In this document: in pieces, positions 27,364 through 36,117 of the stretch
Layout: each line of letters opens with the position of its first letter
Position numbering within the stretch: position 1 is the first letter of the stretch
DNA from: an uncultured Clostridia bacterium
GTDB lineage: Bacteria > Bacillota > Clostridia > Oscillospirales > Ruminococcaceae
Assembly: GCA_947627875.1 (NCBI GenBank)
Contig: CANQXS010000012.1
Span: 1-64,000 of the forward strand
DNA length: 64,000 nucleotides
Reading direction: 5' to 3'
The notes under the pieces: model-generated
Database searches by the model: none
What the model was told of the DNA's origin: nothing
What the model saw: the letters and a program-made list of their open reading frames with translations, nothing else
Position numbers and translations under genes: made by a program

Positions 27364-28251
27364 TTATTTTTCAAGCTCGACCGGCGTTTCGATAGGCAGC
27401 TCCAGAAGCTCCGGGTGCTGCAAAAGGTGCCGGAAAAGCTTGATTGAATTCGCAAAATAGAGCCCGTCGGCTATCCTCTCGTCAATGGTCATTCCGAGGT
27501 CGAGGACGTCGTGCATCTCAACGCTTCCGTCGGGCTTAAAGACGGGGGCGGGCTTCTTTTCGCCGATTATCATAAAGAAGGAATTTGTCCCCCATTCGGC
27601 GAGGTGGTGGTATTGGGCGTGCATCTTTATGCTGCCGAGGTTAGAGGCGAAGCAGGTCGAATAATAGGGGTCCTCTTTCATAAGGAACGAAGGGTAATGC
27701 CCGTGATATTCAAGCCTGCGCAGCACTGCTACGATAAGCCTTACCAGCCAGCGGGGCATTTTTGTTATGGAGTCCATAATATCGGTGGTTTTGTCTTTTT
27801 TGTCCTCCTTGCGGACGCTGTAGACGATTTTTCTCACCTTTTCGTGGATATCCTCGATCGGCGAGACCCCCGATTTTTCGCAGTTGATTATCGCGAGAGC
27901 CTCGGGCGATTCGTCGACGAATTTCTTCTTTACGACAAACGCCATAATTATGTCTTTGCGCTCATAAAGCCTTCCGCCGCTGTAAAAGTAGTTGAGCTTC
28001 GGGCGGAGCAGGCAGATCTTTGCGCCTGCGGCGAGGATAACATGGAAAAACGTATATTTGAACTCGGGCTCGCCGGTGTTTTTCTTTGCCAAAAAATCCT
28101 CAATAGCGGTAAGGTCTACAAGCTCGTTCATAACCGCTTCGTTGGCGGTCCTCCCCGGGAGCATAAACGGCATAAGCGTATGCATCGAGTCGAGCCCTCC
28201 GACATAATATGCATCCTTGCGGTCAAGGCGGTGTTTTTTGCGTTCCGTCAT
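27364..28251 (-). CDS. E2-like (CAT-fold) acyltransferase homologue lacking the catalytic His
   Basis: The start MTERKKHRLDRKDAYY is preceded by GGGGGA; an upstream in-frame ATG has no good site. The 295-residue protein resembles the catalytic domain of 2-oxoacid dehydrogenase E2 subunits and chloramphenicol acetyltransferase, but has no lipoyl or subunit-binding domain. The active-site motif, normally DHRxxDG, reads DERIADG (in LGMTIDERIADGLYFA), so Glu replaces the catalytic His while the Asp and Gly remain. The short basic segment MPRWLVRLIVAVLRRLEYHG may associate with membranes. With the downstream ligase it forms a two-gene unit. Function is unknown; a non-classical acyltransferase or binding role is possible. 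Confidence 0.75.
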   Translation of the reverse strand: MTERKKHRLDRKDAYYVGGLDSMHTLMPFMLPGRTANEAVMNELVDLTAIEDFLAKKNTGEPEFKYTFFHVILAAGAKICLLRPKLNYFYSGGRLYERKDIIMAFVVKKKFVDESPEALAIINCEKSGVSPIEDIHEKVRKIVYSVRKEDKKDKTTDIMDSITKMPRWLVRLIVAVLRRLEYHGHYPSFLMKEDPYYSTCFASNLGSIKMHAQYHHLAEWGTNSFFMIIGEKKPAPVFKPDGSVEMHDVLDLGMTIDERIADGLYFANSIKLFRHLLQHPELLELPIETPVELEK

Positions 28252-28374
28252 AATTTTCCCCCGTTTTTCCTGCTTTGATGATTGCACACGTTAGTAGTAT
28301 AAAACTTTACGGCGAAGATGTCAAGCGGTATTTGAAGGAAAAGGGAAACAGCGTGGACTTCGCCTGCTGTACGG

Positions 28375-28512
28375 ATTTTCGAGGAGCCCCATTACCCCTC
28401 CCCTCGAGGGGAGGGGTCGTGTCGTTCACCGAAGGGTGAACGACCAGGGGGGGTAGGGTGAAGTCCCCCTCTTCCTCTCTGAGGGAGAGGGGGATTAGGG
28501 GGTGTGGAAGTA
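28375..28512 (+). repeat. REP1 copy C
   Basis: Same hairpin order as copy B. In this copy the middle hairpin is fully paired (GTCGTTCACC-GAAG-GGTGAACGAC), whereas the other copies have one wobble or mismatch pair. Confidence 0.88.
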
Positions 28513-28616
28513 AAAAATACAGCATACGGCGAAGTTTAAATTTGCTTCACTCAGTTCTGCAAATCGGGGGGACCCCCGGCGAGGGTAATGCGGCGTCAAA
28601 GTTTGCATAAACCGTA

Positions 28617-28797
28617 CTGCCTACACGCCGCATAGGCTGAGCCCTTCGGGCTTGCCCAAACTGCCGGACAGTTTTTCTTCCCCGTCCTGCGCTTTGCTTG
28701 AAAAAGATTTCGCGCTCTGCGGAGCGCGACCAGAGGCTTCTCGCCTCTGGACTCGTCGCCACCCTTTTGAAAAAGGGTGGACCGAAAACTTTTGATT
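28617..28797 (+). repeat. REP2 copy 2
   Basis: Shares TTTCGCGCTCTG, GGAGCGCGACCA, CCCTTTTGAAAAAGGG and CGAAAACTTTT blocks with copy 1, in the same order. The stem bases differ between the copies but pairing is kept (CCAGAGGC...GCCTCTGG here versus CCAAGGGC...GCCCTTGG in copy 1). Confidence 0.75.
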
Positions 28798-28808
28798 TTC
28801 TCGCCCCC

Positions 28809-28837
28809 TTGCTTTTTCCCCCGTTCCGCGCTATAAT
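28809..28837 (+). promoter_or_regulatory. Promoter of the FliB-like gene
   Basis: TTGCTT-N17-TATAAT ends 18 bases before the ATG, with GGAGGG between. The 5' leader is therefore very short. Confidence 0.75.
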
Positions 28838-28855
28838 TTCACCGGAGGGATAAAA

Positions 28856-29779
28856 ATGCACAAGCCCGAATATTACGACTCTTTTTCCTGCTCTGCGGGG
28901 AGCTGCCCCGATACCTGCTGCCGCGCGGGGTGGCTTATTCCGCTCGATTCCGAGACCTTCGACCTTTACCGCACCGTTGACGCCGACATCTCGGAAAATA
29001 CCTTTACCGACCCCGACGGCGACCGCGTGTTCAGGCTTCGCCCCGACCGCTCCTGCCCCTACTTAAACCCCGACGGGCTTTGCGCGCTTTACATAAAAAC
29101 CGGCGGGCGGCTTTGTGAAATATGCTCTAAATATCCCCGCTTTTTCGAGGAATACGACGGTTTTACCGAAACGGGGCTGTCGGTCTCCTGCCCGACCGCG
29201 GCGGCGTTGATACTCACTCGGTCCGACAACCCCTACCGCGACCTTAAGCGCGATGCCCCCGACGAGCTCCTCGGCTTTCTCTGCCGCGCACGCGAGCGCG
29301 TTTTTGAGATGATATATTCCGACACCGATCCCGACGCCGCCCTGCAAAAGCTCGTATTTTACGGCGCAGAGCTCCAGGAGCTCATCGACTACGGCGAGCT
29401 CGGGCTTCTCTCTGAGGCTGATTTTTCCGGCGCGCTTGAGCCCGTTGCCAATCTCTCCGAGGCGAGGCGGTTTATCCTTGAAAACACCGAGATACTCTCG
29501 GAAAAATGGCGCGAGCTTCTGAAAAGCGGCTGCAAAGCGCCCTGCGGGAGCCCTTCGGAGCGGCGCAACTACCTCGCCTACCTTGTTTACAGGTATTTTC
29601 TCAAGGCGGTCAACACCGAAGACGTCTTCACCGAATGCAGGTTCATCGGGCTGCTATACCGCCTTGCGGCTTCGCTCTGCGGCAATTATGCCGAGGCGGT
29701 AAAGCTCGTCTCCCGCGAGATAGAGCACGACAGCGAAAACATAGAGGCGCTGCTCGGATATCTCTCTCAGACAGAATAA
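28856..29779 (+). CDS. FliB-like Cys-rich putative protein lysine methylase
   Basis: This 307-residue protein begins MHKPEYYDSFSCSAGSCPDTCC. It continues with a CPYLNPDGLCALY and CEICSKYPRFFEEY pattern, the metal-binding cysteine arrangement of the FliB family. FliB methylates lysines of flagellin in Salmonella; many Clostridia carry several FliB-like proteins whose targets are unknown. No flagellar genes occur in the window, so flagellin as the substrate is doubtful. The rest is helical with no membrane segment. It stands alone with its own promoter. Confidence 0.8.
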   Translation: MHKPEYYDSFSCSAGSCPDTCCRAGWLIPLDSETFDLYRTVDADISENTFTDPDGDRVFRLRPDRSCPYLNPDGLCALYIKTGGRLCEICSKYPRFFEEYDGFTETGLSVSCPTAAALILTRSDNPYRDLKRDAPDELLGFLCRARERVFEMIYSDTDPDAALQKLVFYGAELQELIDYGELGLLSEADFSGALEPVANLSEARRFILENTEILSEKWRELLKSGCKAPCGSPSERRNYLAYLVYRYFLKAVNTEDVFTECRFIGLLYRLAASLCGNYAEAVKLVSREIEHDSENIEALLGYLSQTE

Positions 29780-29818
29780 AAAACCTCCGCGCCGAGCCGA
29801 AGCCCGACGCGGTTTAGT
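29778..29818. terminator. Imperfect hairpin between convergent fliB-like and gtrA-like genes
   Basis: AAAACCTCCGCGCCGAGC pairs imperfectly with GCCCGACGCGGTTT, with T-rich DNA on both sides. It probably terminates both genes. Confidence 0.6.
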
Positions 29819-29820
29819 TT

Positions 29821-30246
29821 TCAGCGGTCTTTTTTCTTGAAGATGAGCTTTTTCTGCACGATATAGTTTATCACGAACATAACCGTTTCGGCTATCGGCA
29901 TCGCGAGCGCGAGCGGCAGATGAACGAGCCTGACGAGGATCTCTATAAAAACATAGGTTTTCACCGCAAAGCTCACAAGCGCGAGGGAATAATACCCTCC
30001 GAGCTCGGGAAGCGGCGGCTTTTTCGATTTGAATACCCAGGCGCGGTTTATCCAGAAGTTGACCTGAGAGCTTATCAGAAACGAGAGCGTTGTTGCTGTC
30101 TCGACCGAAAGAGCAAAATCCCCGAGAGCGGCTTCGAGCAACAGCGCGATGCTGTAATTGACCGCAAATGCCGCGCAGGAGGATATGATATATCTTACCG
30201 ACTGCACCGACAGCAGCCTTTTTATAAAAGACAGAAGCTTTTGCAC
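29821..30246 (-). CDS. GtrA-family membrane protein
   Basis: This 141-residue protein has four predicted helices. It shows the GtrA pattern: VRYIISSCAAFAVNYSIAL, FLISSQVNFWINRAWVF and ETVMFVINYIVQKKLIFKK. GtrA-like proteins are proposed to move lipid-linked sugars or to support cell-surface glycan modification. No partner glycosyltransferase is adjacent; the closest glycan genes lie 4 kb or more to the right. It is downstream of nifJ but separated from it by a strong terminator. Confidence 0.85.
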   Translation of the reverse strand: MQKLLSFIKRLLSVQSVRYIISSCAAFAVNYSIALLLEAALGDFALSVETATTLSFLISSQVNFWINRAWVFKSKKPPLPELGGYYSLALVSFAVKTYVFIEILVRLVHLPLALAMPIAETVMFVINYIVQKKLIFKKKDR

Positions 30247-30309
30247 CTTCCCGCCTCCTTTGCGACTATTATATACGCTTTTTCGGCAAAATTCAAGTCC
30301 GAGCGGCGC

Positions 30310-30345
30310 AAAAAATCCCTCCTGAAAACAGGAGGGATTTTTCGA
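30310..30345 (-). terminator. nifJ terminator
   Basis: On the minus strand, AAATCCCTCCT-GTTTTC-AGGAGGGATTT continues into TTTT. It is a very stable hairpin located right after the nifJ stop. Confidence 0.92.
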
Positions 30346-30353
30346 CTTGAAGA

Positions 30354-33300
30354 TTACTTCGCGAGGTCTACGAGGTGGTCGTAGGTCTCCTTCGCGGTCT
30401 CAACGGCGCTGTTGAAGAGCTTTTCGGCTCTCTCGGGGTTGGAGCGCGCGAGCGAGTTGTATCTAACTTCGCCCATAATGAAGTCCTTGTAATCGGCAGT
30501 AGGAGCCTTGGAGTCGAGAGTGAAGGGGTTCTTGCCCTCGGCGGCGAGCCTCGGGTCATACCTGTAGAGGTGCCAGTAGCCTGCCTCGACAGCCTTCTTC
30601 TCTTCGGTCTGAGCGATGCTCATTCCGCCCTTGATGCCGTGGTTGATGCAGGGCGCGTAGCCGATGATGAGCGAAGGACCGTGATAGCTCTCCGCCTCGG
30701 CGATCGCCTTGATGCACTGGTTGTAATCGGCGCCCATAGCGACGTGAGCGACGTAAACATAGCCGTAGGTCATCGCGATTCCCGCGAGATCCTTCTTCTT
30801 GGTGACCTTGCCGGCAGCCGCGAACTGAGCGATGGCGCCGGTAGGAGTCGCCTTAGAGGACTGTCCGCCGGTGTTGGAGTAAACCTCGGTGTCGAATACG
30901 AAGATATTGACGTCCTCGTTCTGGGCGATGACGTGGTCGAGTCCGCCGAAGCCGATATCATATGCCCAGCCGTCGCCGCCGAAGATCCAAACGCTCTTCT
31001 TGCGGAGGTAATCCTTATCCTTGAGGATAGCCTTAGCCTCGGGCTTATCCATCTTCTCGAGGACTTCGATGAGCTCGTCGGTAGCCTTCGAGTTGGCGCT
31101 TCCGTCGTCAACGGTGGCGAGGTAGTTTTCGATAACGCCCTTGCAGTGCTCGCACTCAACGGTCTTAGAGAGCTCGAGTATCTTGGCTATGGCGCGGTTG
31201 CGGATGGTGCTCTGAGCGAGGAACATTCCGTAGCCGTATTCGGCGTTGTCTTCAAAGAGGGAGTTTGCCCAAGCCGGACCCTTGCCCGCCTTGTTGGTGG
31301 TGTAAGGAGTCGAGGGAGCCGAACCGCCCCAGATCGAGGAGCAGCCGGTGGCGTTGGCGATATACATTCTGTCGCCGAAGAGCTGGGTTATGAGCTTGGC
31401 GTAAGGAGTTTCGCCGCAGCCGGCGCAGGCGCCCGAGAATTCGAGGAGCGGCTGCTTGAACTGAGAGCCCTTGACGGTGGTCTCCTTGAACTTCTCGTGG
31501 ACCTCGGGCTTATCGGCGAGGGTGAGAGCGTAGTTGAAGACCTCCTGCTCGGCGAGCTGCTCGTCTAAAGGTCTCATCGAGAGAGCCTTGTTGCCCTTCT
31601 TGCCGGGGCAGACGTTTACGCAGCTTCCGCAGCCGGTGCAGTCGAGAGCCGACATCGTCATAACGAAGTGGTAGCCGGGCATACCGGTCACGGGAACGGC
31701 TTTCTGCTTTGCAAGCTCGGGAGCGGCTTCAAGCTCGGCGTCGGTCATAACAACGGGTCTGATGACGGCGTGCGGGCAGACGTAAGAGCAGAAGTTGCAC
31801 TGAATGCAGTTTGCGGAATCCCAGGCGGGAACGTCGATGGCTATGCCGCGCTTTTCATAAGCGGCGGAGCCCTGCGGGAAGGTGCCGTCGGCGGTGTCGA
31901 CAAAGGTGGAAACGGGGAGCTTGTCGCCCTGCTGTGCGTTGCAGGGAATGAGAACGCCGTTGATGAACTTGACGAGGGTCTCGTTGTCGCCGGTGACGGC
32001 GGGCATACCCATCGCGGAGTCGGGAGCGTCCTTCCAGGACTCGGGAACGTCGATCTTAACGATGTTCTTATAGCCGGCGTCGATGGCGTCGTGGTTCTTC
32101 TTAACGACGTCTTCGCCCTTCTTGGAGTAAGAGGCGGTGGCGGCGTCCTTCATATACTGAAGAGCCTTGTCGAACGGAATGATGTCGGCAAGATAGAAGA
32201 ATGCGGACTGAAGAATCGTGTTGATCCTGTTGCCCATTCCGGTCTCGATGCCGAGCCTTACGCCGTCGACGGTGTAGAAGTTGATGTTATTCTGAGCGAT
32301 ATATCTCTTTACCTGACCCGGGAGCCTCTCTTCGAGCTCTTCGGGAGACCACTGGCAGTTGAGAAGGAAGGTTCCGCCCGGCTTTACGTCCTGGACCATA
32401 TCATACTTGGTGATATAGGACTCGTTGTGGCAGGCTACGAAGTCGGCTCTGTTAATAAGGTAGGTCGACTTTATCGGGGTGTCGCCGAAGCGGAGGTGAG
32501 AAACGGTTACGCCGCCCGACTTCTTGGAGTCGTAGCTGAAGTAAGCCTGAACATACTTATCGGTGTGGTCGCCGATGATCTTGATCGAGTTCTTGTTTGC
32601 GCCGACGGTGCCGTCGGAGCCGAGACCCCAGAACTTGCAGGAAACCGTTCCGGCGGGAGCGGAGTCGAGCGCGCCCTCGGTCTTGAGGGAGAGGTGGGTA
32701 ACGTCGTCGTCGATGCCGATGGTGAAGCGGGGCTTGTAATCAGCCTTGCAATGGCAGTTGTCGTAAACGGCTTTGATCTGGTCGGGGGTGGTGTCCTTCG
32801 AGCCGAGACCGTAGCGTCCGCTCGAAACGGGAACGCTCTCGAGCTCGGTGCCCTTGAGGGCAGCGACAACGTCGAGCCAGAGGGGCTCGCCGATAGAGCC
32901 GGGCTCCTTCGTTCTGTCGAGAACGGCGATCTGCTTAACGGTCTTCGGGATAGCGGCAAGGAGCTTGTCGCCGCGGAACGGCCTGTAAAGGCGGACCTTG
33001 ACGAGACCGAGCTTTTCGCCCTTGGCGTTGAGGTAATCGACGGTCTCTTCAATGGTGTCGCATACGGAGCCCATAGCAACGATGACCTTTTCTGCGTCGG
33101 GGGCGCCGTAGTAGTTGAAGAGCTGATAGTTGGTGCCGATCTTCTTGTTCACGACGTCCATATATTCCTCGACGATGCCGGGAACTGCGTCGTAATAAGT
33201 ATTGCAGGCTTCACGTGCCTGGAAGAAGATGTCGGGGTTCTGGGCGGAGCCGCGGAGAACGGGGTGCTCGGGGTTGATGGAGCGGCTGCGGAAGGCCTCT

Positions 33301-33899
33301 ACGGCGTCCCAGTCGATCAGTTCCTCTATGTCCGACTTGTCCCAGGTCTCGATCTTCTGGATCTCGTGAGAGGTCCTGAAGCCGTCGAAGAAGTGGAGGA
33401 AGGGAACTCTTGCCTTAATGGTGGAGAGGTGCGCTATGGTGCCGAGGTCCATAACTTCCTGCGGGTTGGTGGAGCAGAGCATCGCATAGCCGGTCTGACG
33501 GCAGGCATAGATGTCGGAGTGGTCGCCGAAGATGTTGAGAGCGTGGGAAGCTACGCATCTTGCCGAAACGTGGATAACGTTGGGCAGGAGCTCGCCCGCG
33601 ATCTTATACATATTCGGGATCATAAGAAGAAGTCCCTGCGAAGCGGTGAAGGTGGTGGTGAGAGCACCTGCGGAGAGCGAGCCGTGAACGGCGCCCGCGG
33701 CACCCGCTTCGGACTGCATCTCGGCGATCTTTACGGGCGTGCCGAAGAGGTTGGTCTGCCCCTTGGCGCTCCACGCATCGGTCACCTCGGCCATTACCGA
33801 CGACGGGGTGATAGGATAGATGGCAGCCACTTCTGTGAACGGATACGACGCCCACGCGGCGGCATTGTTGCCATCCATGGTTTTCATTTTTCTTGCCAT
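30354..33899 (-). CDS. nifJ: Pyruvate:ferredoxin (flavodoxin) oxidoreductase
   Basis: This single-chain 1181-residue PFOR converts pyruvate and CoA to acetyl-CoA, CO2 and reduced ferredoxin, the key step of anaerobic pyruvate use. It starts with the TPP-dependent domain (DGNNAAAWASYPFTEVAAIYPITPSSVMAE). Domains II-IV follow, then two 4Fe-4S motifs (CIQCNFCSYVCPH, CTGCGSCVNVCPG) and the C-terminal TPP/Fe-S domain (CAGCGETPYAKL, NATGCSSIWGGS, YSNTGGQSSKATPTGA). Codon use is strongly biased and the ribosome site AAGGAGG is good, so expression is probably high. The reduced ferredoxin is the substrate of the Rnf complex encoded at the right end of the window. Confidence 0.97.
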   Translation of the reverse strand: MARKMKTMDGNNAAAWASYPFTEVAAIYPITPSSVMAEVTDAWSAKGQTNLFGTPVKIAEMQSEAGAAGAVHGSLSAGALTTTFTASQGLLLMIPNMYKIAGELLPNVIHVSARCVASHALNIFGDHSDIYACRQTGYAMLCSTNPQEVMDLGTIAHLSTIKARVPFLHFFDGFRTSHEIQKIETWDKSDIEELIDWDAVEAFRSRSINPEHPVLRGSAQNPDIFFQAREACNTYYDAVPGIVEEYMDVVNKKIGTNYQLFNYYGAPDAEKVIVAMGSVCDTIEETVDYLNAKGEKLGLVKVRLYRPFRGDKLLAAIPKTVKQIAVLDRTKEPGSIGEPLWLDVVAALKGTELESVPVSSGRYGLGSKDTTPDQIKAVYDNCHCKADYKPRFTIGIDDDVTHLSLKTEGALDSAPAGTVSCKFWGLGSDGTVGANKNSIKIIGDHTDKYVQAYFSYDSKKSGGVTVSHLRFGDTPIKSTYLINRADFVACHNESYITKYDMVQDVKPGGTFLLNCQWSPEELEERLPGQVKRYIAQNNINFYTVDGVRLGIETGMGNRINTILQSAFFYLADIIPFDKALQYMKDAATASYSKKGEDVVKKNHDAIDAGYKNIVKIDVPESWKDAPDSAMGMPAVTGDNETLVKFINGVLIPCNAQQGDKLPVSTFVDTADGTFPQGSAAYEKRGIAIDVPAWDSANCIQCNFCSYVCPHAVIRPVVMTDAELEAAPELAKQKAVPVTGMPGYHFVMTMSALDCTGCGSCVNVCPGKKGNKALSMRPLDEQLAEQEVFNYALTLADKPEVHEKFKETTVKGSQFKQPLLEFSGACAGCGETPYAKLITQLFGDRMYIANATGCSSIWGGSAPSTPYTTNKAGKGPAWANSLFEDNAEYGYGMFLAQSTIRNRAIAKILELSKTVECEHCKGVIENYLATVDDGSANSKATDELIEVLEKMDKPEAKAILKDKDYLRKKSVWIFGGDGWAYDIGFGGLDHVIAQNEDVNIFVFDTEVYSNTGGQSSKATPTGAIAQFAAAGKVTKKKDLAGIAMTYGYVYVAHVAMGADYNQCIKAIAEAESYHGPSLIIGYAPCINHGIKGGMSIAQTEEKKAVEAGYWHLYRYDPRLAAEGKNPFTLDSKAPTADYKDFIMGEVRYNSLARSNPERAEKLFNSAVETAKETYDHLVDLAK

Positions 33900-33975
33900 T
33901 AAAACATCCTCCTTAAAAAGTAAGTTTAAAATAGATTTATGGCGTTGCGGTTGCCCGCATAACTTTGCACCCTAT

Positions 33976-34004
33976 ATATTAACACCTTTTTTGCGTTTTG
34001 TAAA
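33976..34004 (-). promoter_or_regulatory. nifJ promoter
   Basis: TTTACA-N17-TAATAT on the minus strand lies about 75 bases upstream of nifJ. Confidence 0.7.
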
Positions 34005-34172
34005 GAGGAAATTTGAATTTTCGCCCGCTGCCCGAATCTTCTTTCAGAACACTGCCTATATATAAAGGTATACGCGAGGTAAGCGCCGCCCGATTTTGAG
34101 CCTCGGAGAGATTTTCGGAAGCAGGGTTTTGAGGCTGTCTTTTGAGCGCAAAAAGGCGTAAGCGCGACGGCA

Positions 34173-34321
34173 TAAGTTTTTACTTCCACACCCCCTAATC
34201 CCCCCTCTCCCTCAGAGAGGAAGAGGGGGACTTCACCCTATCCCCTGGTCGTTCACCGTTCGGCGAACGACACGACCCCTCCCCTCGAGGGGAGGGGTAT
34301 TTGGGCTCCTCGAAAGAACTT
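34173..34321 (-). repeat. REP1 copy D
   Basis: The longest copy, with all three hairpins, reads in the opposite direction to B, C and E. Its right end carries the CTCCTCGAAAGAACTTTCG tail shared with copy A. Confidence 0.88.
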
Positions 34322-34347
34322 TCGGAAGCATCTCTCCGCCTCGGGTC

Positions 34348-34376
34348 TTGCATTTTTCGGCGGGGTGTAGTATAAT
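34348..34376 (+). promoter_or_regulatory. cpsB promoter
   Basis: TTGCAT-N17-TATAAT lies 30 bases upstream of the chosen start. Confidence 0.78.
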
Positions 34377-34406
34377 ATCATAAGATGCGATAAAGGAGTG
34401 AAGCGT

Positions 34407-35156
34407 ATGCTTTTCGGAAAAAAGAACAGAGCGCCTGCCGAAGCCCCCGTCGGGCTGGCAGACCTTCACTGCCATATTTTAGCCGGCGTTGACGACGGCG
34501 CCCGCGACGACGAGCAGATGTATGACCTTATCCGCCTCGAGTATGACTGCGGAGTGCGCCACCTCTGCTTTACGCCCCATTACAATCCCGCGCTCTTTAA
34601 GCCCAAGCCCGAAAAAATCGCGGAATCCTTTGAAAAGGCAAAGGCTTACGTCGCCGCCAACCTCCCCGATATGAACGTATACCTCGGAAACGAGGTCTTT
34701 ATGCGTCCCGACACTATCGAGCGCCTCCGCGACGGAAGCTGCCGCCCCCTCGCCGGAACCAGAACCGTTTTGACCGAATTTCTGCCCTCGATGAGCTTCG
34801 ACGAAATGCGGCTCTACGTTGTAAAGCTCCTTTCAAACGGGAAAACGCCGCTTTTGGCGCATATCGAGCGCTACGAAAAGCTCACCGATTTCGACGAAAT
34901 TATGGAGCTTAAAAGCCTCGGCGCAAAGTTCCAGATAAACACCGAGGCGTTTAATAGCCCGCACAAAAAGCTGATCGCAAAGCTCGTCGAGCAGGGAATT
35001 ATAGACGTTGTAGCCGACGACAGGCATAACCGCACCCGCGGCGACCCGAATCTTGCGGAAAGCTATGCCTTTGTTGCGGAAAAATTCGGCGAAAGAGCCG
35101 CTCATGCGCTGTTTATCTCCCGTCCGCTAAGCATTTTGAACATAATCGAAAAATGA
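34407..35156 (+). CDS. cpsB: CpsB/YwqE-type PHP-family tyrosine phosphatase
   Basis: This Mn-dependent PHP phosphatase dephosphorylates tyrosine kinases of the CpsD type. I choose ATG 34407 because AAAGGAG lies 8 bases upstream; an earlier in-frame GTG overlaps that site. The product is 249 residues. Metal ligands are visible in LADLHCHILAGVDDGARD (HxH), TPHYNP, GNEVF, AHIERYEKL and the late DDRHNR motif. It is the first gene of a cassette with a CpsC-type activator and CpsD kinase, separated from them by a surface protein gene with its own promoter. Confidence 0.9.
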   Translation: MLFGKKNRAPAEAPVGLADLHCHILAGVDDGARDDEQMYDLIRLEYDCGVRHLCFTPHYNPALFKPKPEKIAESFEKAKAYVAANLPDMNVYLGNEVFMRPDTIERLRDGSCRPLAGTRTVLTEFLPSMSFDEMRLYVVKLLSNGKTPLLAHIERYEKLTDFDEIMELKSLGAKFQINTEAFNSPHKKLIAKLVEQGIIDVVADDRHNRTRGDPNLAESYAFVAEKFGERAAHALFISRPLSILNIIEK

Positions 35157-35210
35157 GCGGTATCGTTTTTGGTCGATTTGACGAAATTGATGAAAATTTA
35201 CTTTAAAGGC

Positions 35211-35240
35211 TTGACATAAACGGGGCGGTGGGTGTATTAT
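35211..35240 (+). promoter_or_regulatory. Promoter and structured leader of the surface protein gene
   Basis: TTGACA-N18-TATTAT is followed by a leader of about 120 bases that can form CCGTGC...GCACGG (near 35279-35303) and other hairpins. No known riboswitch is recognised. Confidence 0.8.
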
Positions 35241-35367
35241 AAGCGTGGATTCACTTCGGGGCGTAAATTTTATTGACGCCGTGCAAGTTGAATTAACGGC
35301 ACGGAACGCCTCAAAAAGTTCCGAAGAATTTCAAATTTCAATGTAAATGAAAGTGGGGAAATTACTC

Positions 35368-36087
35368 ATGAAGAAAATTCTTGCACTCGTCCTGGCTTTA
35401 TGCCTGACCCTCTCGCTCTGCGTTGCTGCTTTTGCGGCAGACGGCAGCGGTGCTGTTGACCCCAGTGGTGAAGTCACTCCCGGCTCTACTATTCCTTCCG
35501 ATCCCGGCGCCAGCAAGACCACCTATTCTGCGACCGATTCGCAGGGACGTCCTGTCAACTCCAACATCGAAGTTCAGACCAGCGGTCCTCTCTTCGAAGA
35601 GCTCAAGGAAAACACTCCTGTAGCTGTCTATGCCATCACTCTTACCAGCTCCGTCGACGGCAACGTCACCTTTGATGTTTACGCTCCCGGCGCTTCCAGC
35701 GGCGACATCGTTCTCGTCCGCGATGAGTGGGAAGTTCTCGAAGGCGCTAACCTCACGGTCAGCGGTGCCAGAGCCAGCTTCACTGTTCCCGCAGAGACTG
35801 TAAGACAGTGGAAATATTTCGCTATCGTTAAGAGCTTCAACACCGTTGAGGTCGAGGATCCTAAGCAGGGAACCGATCAGGACGGCGAATCTGAAGGCGA
35901 AGGCGACACTATGGTCGCCGGCGACGATGAGACTCCTGCCGAAGGCGAAGGCGACACCACCACCACTCCCGAGCCCGAGCAGACTCCTGCTCCCTCCGAG
36001 TCCGAGAACCCTCCTACGGGCGTAGTTCTCGCGGTTGTTCCTATGATCGTTGCTGCTGCGGCTATCGTTGTCTCCAAGAAGAGATAA
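35368..36087 (+). CDS. Secreted surface protein with NPPTG sorting-type C-terminus
   Basis: The start MKKILALVLALCLTLSLC is preceded by GTGGGG; an ATG seven codons upstream is less likely. The 239-residue protein has a signal peptide cut after AFA. A 120-residue beta-rich domain follows (VYAITLTSSVDGNVTFDVYAPG). Then come an acidic Glu/Gly/Thr/Pro-rich stalk (about residues 160-210), NPPTG, a hydrophobic helix and KKR. That ending looks like a sortase signal, although the motif is not LPXTG and no sortase is in the window. It lies between cpsB and cpsC and ends before a 13-bp hairpin. Function is unknown. Confidence 0.8.
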   Translation: MKKILALVLALCLTLSLCVAAFAADGSGAVDPSGEVTPGSTIPSDPGASKTTYSATDSQGRPVNSNIEVQTSGPLFEELKENTPVAVYAITLTSSVDGNVTFDVYAPGASSGDIVLVRDEWEVLEGANLTVSGARASFTVPAETVRQWKYFAIVKSFNTVEVEDPKQGTDQDGESEGEGDTMVAGDDETPAEGEGDTTTTPEPEQTPAPSESENPPTGVVLAVVPMIVAAAAIVVSKKR

Positions 36088-36117
36088 TTCCGAGCTCAGT
36101 AAAACAAAACAGCTAAT

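Larger units (their letters stand above)
28252..28855. other. Intergenic repeat region with REP1 and REP2
   Basis: About 600 bases without a gene. It contains REP1 copy C and REP2 copy 2 in tandem, then the promoter and ribosome site of the next plus-strand gene. Short open frames here follow the repeats. Confidence 0.75.
33900..34406. other. Intergenic region between nifJ and cpsB
   Basis: The divergent gap holds the nifJ promoter, REP1 copy D and the cpsB promoter. No gene is supported; basic Arg/Pro-rich open frames here are repeat artefacts. Confidence 0.75.

Noticed and set aside
31668..33902. A 744-codon open frame on the plus strand opposite nifJ
   Set aside because: It is a codon-bias shadow of the highly expressed nifJ. 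The Gly/Val/Leu/Glu-rich translation has no domain, no ribosome site and no promoter. The same holds for 30375-31568.
35211..35367. Riboswitch in the leader of the surface protein gene
   Set aside because: Hairpins are possible, but no conserved core of a known class was recognised, so only a structured leader is noted.
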